The notes under the pieces are model-generated. The model made no database searches and was not told where the DNA came from. It saw only the letters and a list, made by a program, of their open reading frames with translations. The translations under genes were made by a program, and so were the position numbers. This document shows, piece after piece, positions 1 through 8,700 of a DNA stretch of 27,990 bases (its first letter is position 1; the number at the start of each line of letters is the position of its first letter). Origin of the DNA: a virus; the IMG/VR virus record IMGVR_UViG_3300011115_000735, positions 1 through 27,990 of that record. The stretch is one strand, 5' to 3'.

Positions 1-111
1 GTCTAATGTTGCAGTATTAGGAATAACATCTCCAACATCAGTTGTTAAACTAAAGTTTGGCCCTAAACTACTTCCTTGACCTGGACTTAATGTGAGTAAT
101 ATACTATTCAT
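1..111 (-). CDS. N-terminal part of a tail/virion protein (runs off window)
   Basis: The ORF starts with ATG at 111 and stays open for 37 codons to the window edge. Its start lies 11 bases after the stop of the 1295-aa tail protein, so it is the next gene of the same minus-strand operon. The visible residues include SPGQGSSLGPNFSLTTD and end with PNTATLD. From memory, this resembles a short N-terminal module found in tail-associated proteins of Bacteroidota phages, with a G-x-GPNF-L pattern. The function cannot be decided from 37 residues; a tail or receptor-binding role is inferred from position. Confidence 0.6.
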   Translation of the reverse strand, partial: MNSILLTLSPGQGSSLGPNFSLTTDVGDVIPNTATLD

Positions 112-122
112 TTTTTATAAAT

Positions 123-3100
123 TTAAGGACTTATTGTTGTTGTCGTTGTTGTTGCTGGACACTCGCTTTCGTAAAATGGTTGTCCGCTTAATGAATAGAA
201 TCTAATTCCTGGTCCAAATCCATTCACATCCACATCAAAACAGCCTAAAACCTCTTCTGGATCTAATGAAATAGTATGCAATACACCATAACAATCATAA
301 TATTGTATTGTATTAGGATTAACACCATTCGCAATTCCCCAACTACCGCATTGAATAGGATTTGTTGTTGTAGTGGTTGTAGGAGGCATCGTTGTAGTGG
401 TCGTTGTAGTGGTAGTAGTTGTAGTGGTAGTAGATGTCGTTGTTGTGGTTGGCGGAGCTACAGTTGTAGTTGTTGTAGTGGTTGGCCCAATAGTCGTTGT
501 TGTTGCAACCCCTGCAATTGTGGCCGTTCCTGTATTGAATGTACAATCAGAATATCTATTAATTTCTTCCATTGCAATGATATACTTATTAGTATAAGCA
601 TCAAACACACCGTAAACACAAGGATTACCTGTATAAATACCTCCATCATAAGTTGCTCCATTATTTAAGTCTTGCCTATATTCATCTAATTCTGCAACAA
701 AAAATGCATTTGTAAAATAAATAATACTTATCGGAGTAATTCCATCTTGACTCAATCTACATACAACTCCACGATAGTTATCTACAAAATAATCTGCAAA
801 GTTATTCCATGCCAAACTTGTACCTGCATCTCCAATTCCGTAATCTCCTGCATAATACTGCACTTTGTTAATCAGCTTGTCGGTATTTGCTTGCAATGGA
901 TTATTTGCACTATCCTTGATAATTTGAGTTAAAATTGGAACATTACCAACCTTGAACTTTTGATAAACTTTTAAGTATCTATCTCTAACATGAAGTCTAA
1001 TTACATCTCCAAAACTTCTATCGTATTCATCAAAGTTTTCAAAATAAAAAGTATTTGTACCATTTATATTTGTTTCAGATTGATATGACTGACTAAATCT
1101 AATTAATGTTGGAAAATAAATTCTCCTAGCATTTTCATCTATTACAGACGGCCTACCATTGCTATTCATTGTAAGATAATATGAATCACTAAAACTAGTT
1201 TCAATAATATCAATTATAGAATTTTGTAAAACTGTTGTATAAAAATTAAACTCGCCAATAAAAGCCACTTCTCCTACTTCTCCGTCTATGAATCTATTAC
1301 TAATCCATACTTTAGTATTTGCAGGAACTACAATTCTTGTATCACATACAAATATTGCCCCTGCTGAACTTGTTGTTCTAACGGCACTTAATATTTCAAA
1401 TTTTTTAGTAGTTGCGTTTACATAAGTAACATAAAATTCATCTCTTACCCCTTGAGTAAGGCCATTATAAGATACTCTACACTGAAATACAATACTTAAA
1501 ATTATTTCTCCGCCTGTTTTATTCCAAAAAAATCCTGTATTAGTAAATTGAGGGTAAAGCACAGATGGATTATTATTGTCTATATCCAAACCACCTGCTT
1601 GTGCGTTTATTTCATAATTAGCATTAGCAAAAGCAAAATTACTTTGGCCAAAATAAAGCCTTAACTCTGTTGAAATCCATTCGCTAACGTGCTGAGGAAT
1701 ATCTTGATTTCCTGACTCTTGCGTGTATCTGAATCCATAAGGAACCCTTCTTTTTCTATAAAATAAATCACCATTAGTTGTACTAATTACAGCAGGAACA
1801 TTAATAGGATCTACTGAAGATTGAGTCTGCTCCAAACCTATGTGATATGCGCTAGACGTTCCTTTATTGCCAATACCAAAGCATTTGTTAAATTCGTAAA
1901 ATGTTTTTTGACTAGCATCTGAATTTGTAGAGTAGTTATACAAAAGAATTTCATAGTTCATATATCCTTGAGCGCCAAAAGCAAAGTTGTATGGATCTGC
2001 TGCGGCTGCCGCAAAGGGATATTTAATTTTTATAAAATTACCTTCTTTTTGACCTTGATATGTTTGAATCAAAGATTCTGTTCCTAGTATTTCATAGTCA
2101 ACTATATTGATTGCGACAGGCTCGCCTAAATCATTATATCTTCTTAAAAACGTAATCCTATCTCCTGGAGTAAATGCATAAGAAACAATTCCTTTAGTAG
2201 AAGTTTGCTGTTTATTGTACAAGTCTATGTTATCAATACCAATATATAAGAATGACTCTAAATCATAAGTAGTAGTCATTGTTGGAGCAGTCAATACGCT
2301 AAAATAAGTAGTATCGCTAATCCAAAAAAGCCTTTTATTATATGTAGTGTTATTAGAGCGTAAAACATTATAGTAATCTGCTTCTAATGGTGGCCTATTT
2401 TTTATTTCTAAAAAAGTCTGAATAAAAGGAGTAGTATTATTTTTTGCTGTGTTAAATGATGCGGCTAAACTTGTTTGCGCTCCAATAGTTCTTCCCTGAG
2501 CATCAAAGTATTGTAAACAATATTGATAACCAGAATCCCATGCATTTGCAAAAACTGTATTAACCGGAACCCCTGCTGTTTGATTAAATTTAAGGCCGCT
2601 AGAATACAATAAAAATCCACTTGAATAAGACATTGTTAAAATATTCCCATTCAATGTATTAAATACCCAACCTTGTGCTATAAGTAAATTTTTAATATTC
2701 GTTAAAACAGTTGAAACTAATGGGGTAATGGTTACATTATTATATGAAATACCTATACTTGTTCCACTTAAATTAACAACATTAATATTATAAGTAGCTG
2801 CTCCATTATTAAGCGTAGTTACTTCGCCTGATGTATTTGTTCCTGTTCCATAAAGATAAACCTTCATTACAGTACCAGAAGTTCCACTATCACTTCCTTT
2901 ACAAGTCGCAAAGAAAGATAATCCACATATATCGGTATAATATGTAAATAATTCTAATCCTGTTCCATTTCTAGCCAATAAATTCATTTGGGTTTTATTG
3001 TAACCCTCTGTAATACCTGCATATAAAAGAGTATTGCCATTAGCTAATTCTCCTGCATTTGCTTTTTGCGGAACATAGTCTTGTAATTGCGAAGATTGAA

Positions 3101-4010
3101 TTATATCAATAGTAGTATAAATACTATCATTATAAAACTTAAAAGTATAAATATCATTATCTAAAATACCATTATTTGCTTTAATTAATTGCTTAATTAA
3201 ATACCAATCAGAAGTAATATTATTATTATTTTCCCTAAAACTAAATTCTAATCCTTTTACATCTTTTCCGCCAGTAGTCATAGAAATTGAAATCCTACAA
3301 TTATTAGTCATTACACTTTCTGTTAAGTTAAGTGTAGGTTGCTGCGGAAGAGGAACTATACTTTTTGCACTCCAAACTGATTTCTCATTATTTGCATAAA
3401 CATACCTATATGAGAATTGATATAAAGAGTTACGAAGATTATTTACTGTTACAGTTGTATCGTTTTCAAAAACTACCTTTGGTGGCATTATTGGAGGCGC
3501 TTTTGCAATAAGCAAATATTCTACCTTCCAAGATGTACCATAATTAGCAATTATATTTATACTTTTAGGAGGATTAAATCCATCATTAAAATATAAAATA
3601 TCTCCTTCATTATCTCTATAAAAAATATTCATAGAAAGAACTTTATAAGAAGGATTGAAATTTAAAATATCAATCCCATCGCTATCTGTTTTGCTTTCTA
3701 ATACCTTTACAATTACATCGCTATTTAAACTATAATATAATATTGAATTATAGCCATTACTATTCCAAAGACAATAATATGCCCTGTTTCTTACCTTATC
3801 AGGATAAAATCCAATTATTTTATTTGTTCCAATAGGTAGTGTATATGGAATTAAAGTATTGCCAATAATATTAGAAACAACCCTATCCTGTCCACTTCCT
3901 TGTGCATCTTTTGTAATATTTAAAGCATCAATGTAATCTCCATTATCTATTCGATAATCAGCTACATCTAAGTTTAATTTACCATTAAAGGGATTATTTA
4001 TTATTGGCAT
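123..4010 (-). CDS. Large tail/stabilisation-like structural protein with poly-Thr linkers
   Basis: This is a 1295-aa protein, the largest in the window. The N-terminus (NGKLNLDVADYRIDNGDYIDALN, then a GNTLIP segment) resembles the start of the stabilisation or tail proteins of crAss-like and T7-like podoviruses, where a motif like D-R-NG-Y-DALN is followed by a conserved GN. The body is rich in aromatic residues, Asn and Thr, as expected for beta-structured tail proteins. The C-terminus is modular: two poly-Thr tracts (about residues 1160-1216 and 1287-1292) flank a roughly 70-residue segment with four Cys. It lies downstream of the connector genes, separated from them by an HNH endonuclease gene. 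A role in the virion tail or host contact is inferred from homology impression and position; the C-terminal module may be receptor-facing. Confidence 0.7.
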   Translation of the reverse strand: MPIINNPFNGKLNLDVADYRIDNGDYIDALNITKDAQGSGQDRVVSNIIGNTLIPYTLPIGTNKIIGFYPDKVRNRAYYCLWNSNGYNSILYYSLNSDVIVKVLESKTDSDGIDILNFNPSYKVLSMNIFYRDNEGDILYFNDGFNPPKSINIIANYGTSWKVEYLLIAKAPPIMPPKVVFENDTTVTVNNLRNSLYQFSYRYVYANNEKSVWSAKSIVPLPQQPTLNLTESVMTNNCRISISMTTGGKDVKGLEFSFRENNNNITSDWYLIKQLIKANNGILDNDIYTFKFYNDSIYTTIDIIQSSQLQDYVPQKANAGELANGNTLLYAGITEGYNKTQMNLLARNGTGLELFTYYTDICGLSFFATCKGSDSGTSGTVMKVYLYGTGTNTSGEVTTLNNGAATYNINVVNLSGTSIGISYNNVTITPLVSTVLTNIKNLLIAQGWVFNTLNGNILTMSYSSGFLLYSSGLKFNQTAGVPVNTVFANAWDSGYQYCLQYFDAQGRTIGAQTSLAASFNTAKNNTTPFIQTFLEIKNRPPLEADYYNVLRSNNTTYNKRLFWISDTTYFSVLTAPTMTTTYDLESFLYIGIDNIDLYNKQQTSTKGIVSYAFTPGDRITFLRRYNDLGEPVAINIVDYEILGTESLIQTYQGQKEGNFIKIKYPFAAAAADPYNFAFGAQGYMNYEILLYNYSTNSDASQKTFYEFNKCFGIGNKGTSSAYHIGLEQTQSSVDPINVPAVISTTNGDLFYRKRRVPYGFRYTQESGNQDIPQHVSEWISTELRLYFGQSNFAFANANYEINAQAGGLDIDNNNPSVLYPQFTNTGFFWNKTGGEIILSIVFQCRVSYNGLTQGVRDEFYVTYVNATTKKFEILSAVRTTSSAGAIFVCDTRIVVPANTKVWISNRFIDGEVGEVAFIGEFNFYTTVLQNSIIDIIETSFSDSYYLTMNSNGRPSVIDENARRIYFPTLIRFSQSYQSETNINGTNTFYFENFDEYDRSFGDVIRLHVRDRYLKVYQKFKVGNVPILTQIIKDSANNPLQANTDKLINKVQYYAGDYGIGDAGTSLAWNNFADYFVDNYRGVVCRLSQDGITPISIIYFTNAFFVAELDEYRQDLNNGATYDGGIYTGNPCVYGVFDAYTNKYIIAMEEINRYSDCTFNTGTATIAGVATTTTIGPTTTTTTTVAPPTTTTTSTTTTTTTTTTTTTTMPPTTTTTTNPIQCGSWGIANGVNPNTIQYYDCYGVLHTISLDPEEVLGCFDVDVNGFGPGIRFYSLSGQPFYESECPATTTTTTISP
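361..515 (-). repeat. Low-complexity poly-threonine coding repeat in the tail protein
   Basis: On the minus strand this stretch reads as degenerate ACN triplets, giving runs of up to 14 Thr broken by short VAPP, S and MPP spacers. Mixed codons (ACA, ACT, ACC, ACG) show that the amino acid, not only the DNA repeat, has been kept. It links the body of the tail protein to a small Cys-containing C-terminal module. The plus-strand and other minus-strand open frames here are shadows of this repeat. Confidence 0.85.
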
Positions 4011-4011
4011 C

Positions 4012-4545
4012 TTATATGTGTTTCCAGGTTTTTCTTTTAATAATATTTGCTATTGCAGCAGGAAATACATTATACTCCCTTGCTTTTTTAGAATAAAAAC
4101 CAAATACTCCATCGTATTCATGCCTTATTTTTACAATATCATCATTGGTTAATTTTGAGTTACTAGAATCTTGGCCTTTTTTTATTAAATTATGTTCAAC
4201 CGCATGATTCATATTTTCTTCTTTATTAACCCATTCTAAATTAGAATAATGATTATTAGATTTATTCCCGTCTTTATGATTAACCTCTTTTTTATTTTCT
4301 TTATTATCTACAAATCTTTTTGCAACTTCTCTATGACAAGAAATATTTAATATTTTTTCTTTATTCTTAGGATATAAAGCAATGCTTACATAAAATTCTC
4401 TTTTCTTATGAGGCTTATTCCATTTTATCAATTTAGATTTTAAATTTACAACTTTATTGTTTCTAATAAATTGTCTATCTATGCTTCTTAAATTTCCATA
4501 ATTTGAAATTTCATAATTATCATCTATTTTATCCCAAATTTCCAT
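4012..4545 (-). CDS. HNH homing endonuclease with NUMOD4 domain
   Basis: The 177-aa protein begins with a NUMOD4-like segment (residues about 1-22: W-x-I-x-x-x-YEISNYGNLRS), continues with an HNH nuclease core (residues about 70-105: CHR, then VNHKDGNKSN and NLEW), and ends with a helix-turn-helix-like segment (about 155-175, IANIIKRKTWKH). This is the standard plan of phage free-standing homing endonucleases. It is squeezed between the 1295-aa tail gene (1 base away) and a connector gene (14 bases away) on the same strand. It probably cuts the same locus in phages that lack it and spreads by recombination; it is not expected to have a virion role. The key H, N and H residues appear present, so it may be active. 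Confidence 0.92.
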   Translation of the reverse strand: MEIWDKIDDNYEISNYGNLRSIDRQFIRNNKVVNLKSKLIKWNKPHKKREFYVSIALYPKNKEKILNISCHREVAKRFVDNKENKKEVNHKDGNKSNNHYSNLEWVNKEENMNHAVEHNLIKKGQDSSNSKLTNDDIVKIRHEYDGVFGFYSKKAREYNVFPAAIANIIKRKTWKHI

Positions 4546-4559
4546 ATTAGATATTTTTA

Positions 4560-5333
4560 TTATGCCTTCACTGTCATTCTCTGGGCCTCTAAATTTTGTT
4601 CGTATGCTTGCATCAAATACAAAGGTTTGAATTGAGCATTTGCTAATCTTCTTTGATTGTAGAAATTTCTTTCTCTTTCTCTTTTATCTCCTAAATTACC
4701 TTTTCTTGTACTTGGTAAAGTAGCAATATCTCTCCATGATAACCAGGCAATAAGCGTTTCTCTAAATTGAATAGGAATCATATATTTTTCCTCTGGATTA
4801 GCAGAAGCTAAATATTCAATCATTATATAGTCGTAATAGAAATTTTGATTTAATAGAATTACTCCATTTGAATCATCTATATTAAATGATCCGACATTAG
4901 GTGAACCACTTGGGATACCATAAATATTAGTAAATCCATATCCATCCCAATAATTATAAAATAATGGAGAATTTTGTTGATACCAAGTAGCCAAAGTATT
5001 ATCTTCAGTCATGGCAGCTCTATTAGGCAATTGGTCTGCAAAGAATGTAAGCTTGTTGTTAAACTTTAATGGAATAATTTCTCCTTTTGAATTTAGCACA
5101 CCTATTTTAGTGTAACTGATATAATCATTTGGAAGTTGTGCCGTATAATTAGTTGTATCAATTGGTATTTTTACAGACCTAATTTTATAAAAAAAATCTA
5201 GCCCTAATTTCTCCATGCCTCTATACGCTATATTATATAGTTTGGCATATTTGCTTACTGATTGTTCACTTTCATCAATGTAATCATTAATGACTGAATC
5301 TAGGGTTATGTAATTTCTTGCTTGAGATGCCAT
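4560..5333 (-). CDS. Connector / ring / tail-tube-like virion protein
   Basis: This is a 257-aa protein starting MASQARNYITLDSVINDYID. Its opening helix pattern, the motif LGLDFFYKIRSVKIPID and the later LPNDYISYTKIGV are typical, in my memory, of ring or head-tail adaptor proteins encoded next to the tail genes in crAss-like phages. The C-terminal part has a helical stretch (FRETLIAWLSWRDI), followed by an Arg- and Asn-rich tail. No enzymatic motif is visible. It is separated from the large tail gene only by an HNH endonuclease gene and lies 2 bases from the co-chaperonin gene, so it belongs to the virion operon. The exact position in the neck is inferred, not shown. Confidence 0.65.
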   Translation of the reverse strand: MASQARNYITLDSVINDYIDESEQSVSKYAKLYNIAYRGMEKLGLDFFYKIRSVKIPIDTTNYTAQLPNDYISYTKIGVLNSKGEIIPLKFNNKLTFFADQLPNRAAMTEDNTLATWYQQNSPLFYNYWDGYGFTNIYGIPSGSPNVGSFNIDDSNGVILLNQNFYYDYIMIEYLASANPEEKYMIPIQFRETLIAWLSWRDIATLPSTRKGNLGDKRERERNFYNQRRLANAQFKPLYLMQAYEQNLEAQRMTVKA

Positions 5334-5335
5334 TT

Positions 5336-5608
5336 TTAATTATTTGAAACATAAGATAATATGTCTGCCTGACGAATTAAATAATGAGGTTCGTTATCTA
5401 CTATAAATAAATCACCTGCTCCTTTTATATGAAACACAATATCGCCTTTTTTTGCTTCCATTTTAATTTTACTTGTTCCGTTACCTGTTTCTACTACTTC
5501 TGCTTTTGAACTTCTTTCTCTTGCAGTTTCAGGAATATATAATCCTCCTTCTGTAATTTCAGGAGAAGGACATGGTTTAACTAAAACTAAATCTCTAAGT
5601 GGTTTCAT
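5336..5608 (-). CDS. Phage GroES-like co-chaperonin (Cpn10)
   Basis: This 90-aa protein has the length and motif order of the Cpn10 family. It starts MKPLRDLVLVKPCP, matching the family's first beta strand (PL-D-VLVKP). Next comes a mobile-loop-like segment with GGLYIPE at about residues 21-27; in GroES the equivalent GGI-L tripeptide docks on GroEL. Then follow VVETGNGTS, KGDIVFHIKGAGD (matching KVGD-V-F--YAG), and a C-terminal YLIRQADILSYV like the E-DIL-I end of Cpn10. It probably works with the host GroEL to fold a phage protein, as T4 gp31 does for its capsid protein. It sits inside the connector/tail operon, 5 and 2 bases from its neighbours. The client is unknown. Confidence 0.9.
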   Translation of the reverse strand: MKPLRDLVLVKPCPSPEITEGGLYIPETARERSSKAEVVETGNGTSKIKMEAKKGDIVFHIKGAGDLFIVDNEPHYLIRQADILSYVSNN

Positions 5609-5613
5609 ATATG

Positions 5614-6246
5614 TTAATTATTATTATCAACTCCGTCATTACTACCATCTATTGGTCTTGACCTTTCAAATGCAAGTTGCGCTTTAATATATTCGACTAT
5701 CATTGGAATATAATCATCCGGAATAATCAATGTTGATTGTAAATCATTTGAATCTCCACCGCTTACCATTCTCAATGTTGCTTTATATGAAGTTAATGGA
5801 ATTGTACTTTTTGCATAAATACTTTTTCCCTCAATCCAATAAAGAATTTTATTTTGAATAGGTCGTAAATTGTCTATATAAGAAACTTGATTTATGCTTA
5901 ATGGAATAGCTGTTTGAGATGTTTTTTTATCCCCAACAAACTGCAACGTAGAAACACCTTCATTTGTACCTAAAGCAATTGGAATTTGTGGCAAAGCAAT
6001 ACTATATGTTACATTATCCACAGCTTCTGCTGCTATTGTCAAATTTTTAAATGTAGTATAGAATGAGTTATTAACATAAGCCACTCCATCCATTTGAATA
6101 CTATCTGTATAATTCTTTTTAGCAGCAACACCAATGCCATCATTTAGCCATTGGTTAACTTGATTAAAAGTTATACTAGAATCATCGGTAGGTTGACCAT
6201 TATAAATCTGCCTTAAAATCCTTTCTATAAATACATATCTAGTCAT
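5614..6246 (-). CDS. Head-tail connector / ring-like protein
   Basis: This is a 210-aa protein with no enzymatic motif. The N-terminus (TRYVFIERILRQIYNGQPTD) reads as an amphipathic helix, followed by a GVAAKKNYTDS segment. The middle is beta-rich, and the C-terminus (IPDDYIPMIVEYIKAQLAFER) is helical. This helix-beta-helix layout, and the pairing with the gene just upstream (1-base overlap at 6246), is what I know of ring or adaptor proteins in crAss-like phages. The end of the protein is short and acidic (DGSNDGVDNNN). A role at the portal-tail junction is inferred from position and layout. Confidence 0.6.
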   Translation of the reverse strand: MTRYVFIERILRQIYNGQPTDDSSITFNQVNQWLNDGIGVAAKKNYTDSIQMDGVAYVNNSFYTTFKNLTIAAEAVDNVTYSIALPQIPIALGTNEGVSTLQFVGDKKTSQTAIPLSINQVSYIDNLRPIQNKILYWIEGKSIYAKSTIPLTSYKATLRMVSGGDSNDLQSTLIIPDDYIPMIVEYIKAQLAFERSRPIDGSNDGVDNNN

Positions 6247-6932
6247 TATTGGCCTGTTTGTGTTATTTGATTAGCGTATTGTTCTACTTGTGCTATTTGT
6301 AAATTAACTCCAACTAGTTTTAATATTCTAGCTATAATTTCTAACTTATCAACATCATACCAAAGTGGTTGAATACTAGCTCCAGAATTATATACAGGTC
6401 TGCCATTTACATCTAAAGTATAGGCCCATAAAATAGCAGGTGTTATAATTATATAATCTAATGTTGCACTTCCAAGATTAACTGGATAAAATTGAAATCC
6501 TCCATTTGGATAGGTTGAAGTTACACTAGCTAATAAATAAATTGGATTTGTTGCTACAGGATCAATTCCACTTTTTAAATAAGAATAAAGACTATCCTGT
6601 TGCACAAATCTAACTCTATCATTTGCGCTCGTCCTTATAGCATCTGTTTGCAAATAATTGGCAGGATAATTGCTATGCCCTGCGCCATCTACAGTTAATG
6701 TAGATTGTTTAATAAATGGAGTTAATCTTTGTCTTGTATCGCTATTTTGACTATAATTCACTCTTGCTTGAGGTCGGCCATATTGATATTGTTGGAATTC
6801 TCCTAAAAGATAATCCATATAACTTATTTGCGCCTGATTAGCTAATAAATTAAATTCATCTGGAGTAAAATAGCCATTTTGATTTTTATTTATGGCATAC
6901 TGACATATTTTATACATATCATTTATATCCAT
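6246..6932 (-). CDS. Head-tail connector / ring-like protein
   Basis: This is a 228-aa protein. It opens with MDINDMYKICQYAINKNQ and then FTPDEFNLLANQAQ, an arrangement I associate with neck or ring proteins of Bacteroidota podoviruses. The middle holds a beta-rich core (NYPANYLQTDAIR; FQFYPVNLGSATLDYI) and the C-terminus is a helix (DKLEIIARILKLVGVNLQIA). It overlaps the next connector gene by one base and the upstream GIY-YIG gene by 14 bases. No catalytic residues are evident. Adaptor function is an inference from order (portal and capsid upstream, tail downstream) and resemblance. Confidence 0.6.
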   Translation of the reverse strand: MDINDMYKICQYAINKNQNGYFTPDEFNLLANQAQISYMDYLLGEFQQYQYGRPQARVNYSQNSDTRQRLTPFIKQSTLTVDGAGHSNYPANYLQTDAIRTSANDRVRFVQQDSLYSYLKSGIDPVATNPIYLLASVTSTYPNGGFQFYPVNLGSATLDYIIITPAILWAYTLDVNGRPVYNSGASIQPLWYDVDKLEIIARILKLVGVNLQIAQVEQYANQITQTGQ

Positions 6933-7692
6933 TTTTCATCTTATTTTTAAGTTTAGACAACCTCATTTTTTCCTTTGTTTCTTCAGAAACTTTCCATCCA
7001 CTTCCACGAGTTGATTTCATTTTCAAACCATCAACTTTGTAATATGCGGTTCCATCAGAATTATATTTTATTTTAAATTTAGATAAATTTTCATTTAAAA
7101 TTATTAATTCTTTTTCAGAATATTTTTCAAATCTAAAAATAAAACCTTTTGTTTGCTTTATTTTTCCTATGCAGCATAGGCTTATTGCAGATGAAGTCAT
7201 TCCTATTGAAACAGCAGCATCTGTCATTGAATCATAATTAGAAATTAAATTTCCAACTAAATCGTATTTTAATACTTTTTTTGAATTCAATGATTTTTTA
7301 CCAAATCTATGATTACCAATTCCGGATATTTTTTTCTTAAAATCAAGTTTCTGCTCAATAGTAAAACCTTCTTTTGAATTTCCATTTCCACCTAATGCTA
7401 TATTATAATTATTTGTTTTTTTAACCCAATTAGTATCAACTAAATACCTCTCTTCCACTAAAGCTTCTTGGTATGTATCAAAAAAACACAATATATACTT
7501 TGTAAAATCATTAAATCCATATTTTTTTACAGCATGATGAAATGCATTGTTTTTATTTACAGTTGACGGTCTATTGTATATAATACCATTGCCAATATAC
7601 TTATCATTTATATTTTTTGTCTTATGGACACCAATATAGCTTTTACCGCTAGAATTACAAATAGTTTGATATGTATATATAAATTGCTCCAT
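6919..7692 (-). CDS. GIY-YIG homing endonuclease with NUMOD1/NUMOD3
   Basis: This is a 257-aa protein. The N-terminus carries a variant GIY-YIG nuclease motif (YTYQTI, then SYIGVHKT at residues about 7-25), with a downstream KYIGNG. Residues about 143-188 form a NUMOD1-like DNA-binding unit (VLKYDLVGNLISNYDSMTDAA, then GFIFRF), and the C-terminus has a NUMOD3-like segment (SGWKVSEETKEKMRLSK). This is a free-standing selfish endonuclease of the type common in phages. It sits between the 297-aa gene and the connector genes, directly after a terminator, and overlaps the following connector gene by 14 bases. A promoter-like site lies 10 bases before its start, so its promoter probably also drives the tail operon. 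Confidence 0.92.
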   Translation of the reverse strand: MEQFIYTYQTICNSSGKSYIGVHKTKNINDKYIGNGIIYNRPSTVNKNNAFHHAVKKYGFNDFTKYILCFFDTYQEALVEERYLVDTNWVKKTNNYNIALGGNGNSKEGFTIEQKLDFKKKISGIGNHRFGKKSLNSKKVLKYDLVGNLISNYDSMTDAAVSIGMTSSAISLCCIGKIKQTKGFIFRFEKYSEKELIILNENLSKFKIKYNSDGTAYYKVDGLKMKSTRGSGWKVSEETKEKMRLSKLKNKMKNGYK

Positions 7693-7702
7693 TTTAGTTC
7701 CT

Positions 7703-7710
7703 CAAATATA
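7703..7710 (-). promoter_or_regulatory. Bacteroidota-type -7 element before the GIY-YIG/tail operon
   Basis: On the minus strand the site reads TATATTTG, a perfect match to TAnnTTTG. It lies 10 bases upstream of the ATG at 7692 and just downstream of a terminator, where a new transcript would be expected. No TTTG was found at the usual -33 distance; the upstream bases are T-rich with TTTTTG runs at shorter spacing. Confidence 0.5.
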
Positions 7711-7729
7711 CGAAAAACAAAAACAAAAA

Positions 7730-7756
7730 AGCTCCGTAATTTTTAGGTACAGAGCT
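7730..7756 (-). terminator. Intrinsic terminator, probably bidirectional
   Basis: A 9-bp stem (AGCTCCGTA on the left, TACAGAGCT on the right, one G-U pair) has a 9-base loop. On the minus strand it follows the 297-aa gene by about 23 bases and is followed by T-rich sequence (TTTTTTGTTTTTG). On the plus strand it is followed by CTTCTTTTTTTTT. It probably ends the terminase-capsid transcript. Confidence 0.8.
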
Positions 7757-7779
7757 TCTTTTTTTTTAAGGGGGAAGAA

Positions 7780-8673
7780 TTAGTAATTAAGCTTCTTTAA
7801 TTGCTCTAAAAATGCTTTACATTCATCTTGAGGAAACATAGCATATTCAACTAAATAACTTGCAGCGTCTTTATCTGAAGGTATTTTACAAATAAATCCT
7901 CCATCGCCAGCCCAATAAGCAGAACCTTTTCTTACAGAAACATCAATCTTATTGTCTAAAAGAGCTTTTTTAATGGTAAACGCTATTTCCACTTCTTTGC
8001 TGCCAGCACTTAGCATAAACTTATTTGGCTGTGCTTCTGCATAAAGTTCATAGTCATTTCTCAATGCATCCATTGATTTAGGCATACCTAATTCATCATT
8101 AAATAAAATTCCCAAGTAGTTACAGTGCTTACGCATATTTTCATCACTAGCCATTGAAGCGAATTTAATAGCTTCAATTTTAGCAACCCTTTTAGAGCGT
8201 TCCACTTCCGCTTGTCTTTCTGGATTCCATTGGAAGAAGGTTATTTTTCTTGTACCTTTTTTGTTTGGATTATCCACATTAGCATTACATACTGATAAAA
8301 ACTCAAGAGCTGTACTATCGTAATCGGGTATTCTTAAAACCCTTGCGTCAAATATTAAACTCCTTCTGTTTCTTTCAACAAAAGTTTTTTCAAGCCCTTT
8401 TTGATCTTCTACCCAAATACTAGGATAACCTGTCAAAAGCCTGACACGCTCCATCCTTTTTCTTTCAGGATGCAAAACATCGTCAATACCTTCCATGTGG
8501 TATTTACCATTCTTTTTTGTATCTGTTAATTTGTAAATCTTAAATGTAGAACTAGTTGATGGTGCTTCTGACATTGCTGTCATAGACTCATCTTCTTGTC
8601 TTATCCTTCTTATTGCTTCTCCTTGATTTGCGTAATTTGCATCGGAGATTCCTACTGCCTTTAAACTAGCCAT
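7780..8673 (-). CDS. Unrecognised capsid-operon protein, 297 aa
   Basis: I do not recognise a family. The protein is mostly charged and soluble, with no signal peptide or membrane segment. Visible features are a central Lys/Arg-rich helical region (RQAEVERSKRVAKIEAIKFA), a preceding SVCNANVDNPNKKGTRKITFF segment that could be a binding loop, and a C-terminal globular part (about residues 215-297) with DVSVRKGSAYWAGDGGFICKI. It lies directly downstream of the major capsid gene across an 88-base spacer holding two hairpins, and is the last gene before the terminator. A virion or head-assembly role is inferred from that location only. The ATG start at 8673 fits the A/T-rich leader. Confidence 0.7.
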   Translation of the reverse strand: MASLKAVGISDANYANQGEAIRRIRQEDESMTAMSEAPSTSSTFKIYKLTDTKKNGKYHMEGIDDVLHPERKRMERVRLLTGYPSIWVEDQKGLEKTFVERNRRSLIFDARVLRIPDYDSTALEFLSVCNANVDNPNKKGTRKITFFQWNPERQAEVERSKRVAKIEAIKFASMASDENMRKHCNYLGILFNDELGMPKSMDALRNDYELYAEAQPNKFMLSAGSKEVEIAFTIKKALLDNKIDVSVRKGSAYWAGDGGFICKIPSDKDAASYLVEYAMFPQDECKAFLEQLKKLNY

Positions 8674-8700
8674 AAATGGTTATTTTTAATGTTTAAAATA

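Noticed and set aside
276-668. Plus-strand and alternative minus-strand ORFs rich in Cys, Gly, Val, Asn or Tyr
   Set aside because: They are other-frame readings of the Thr-codon repeat in the 1295-aa tail gene; the composition is a direct result of the repeat.
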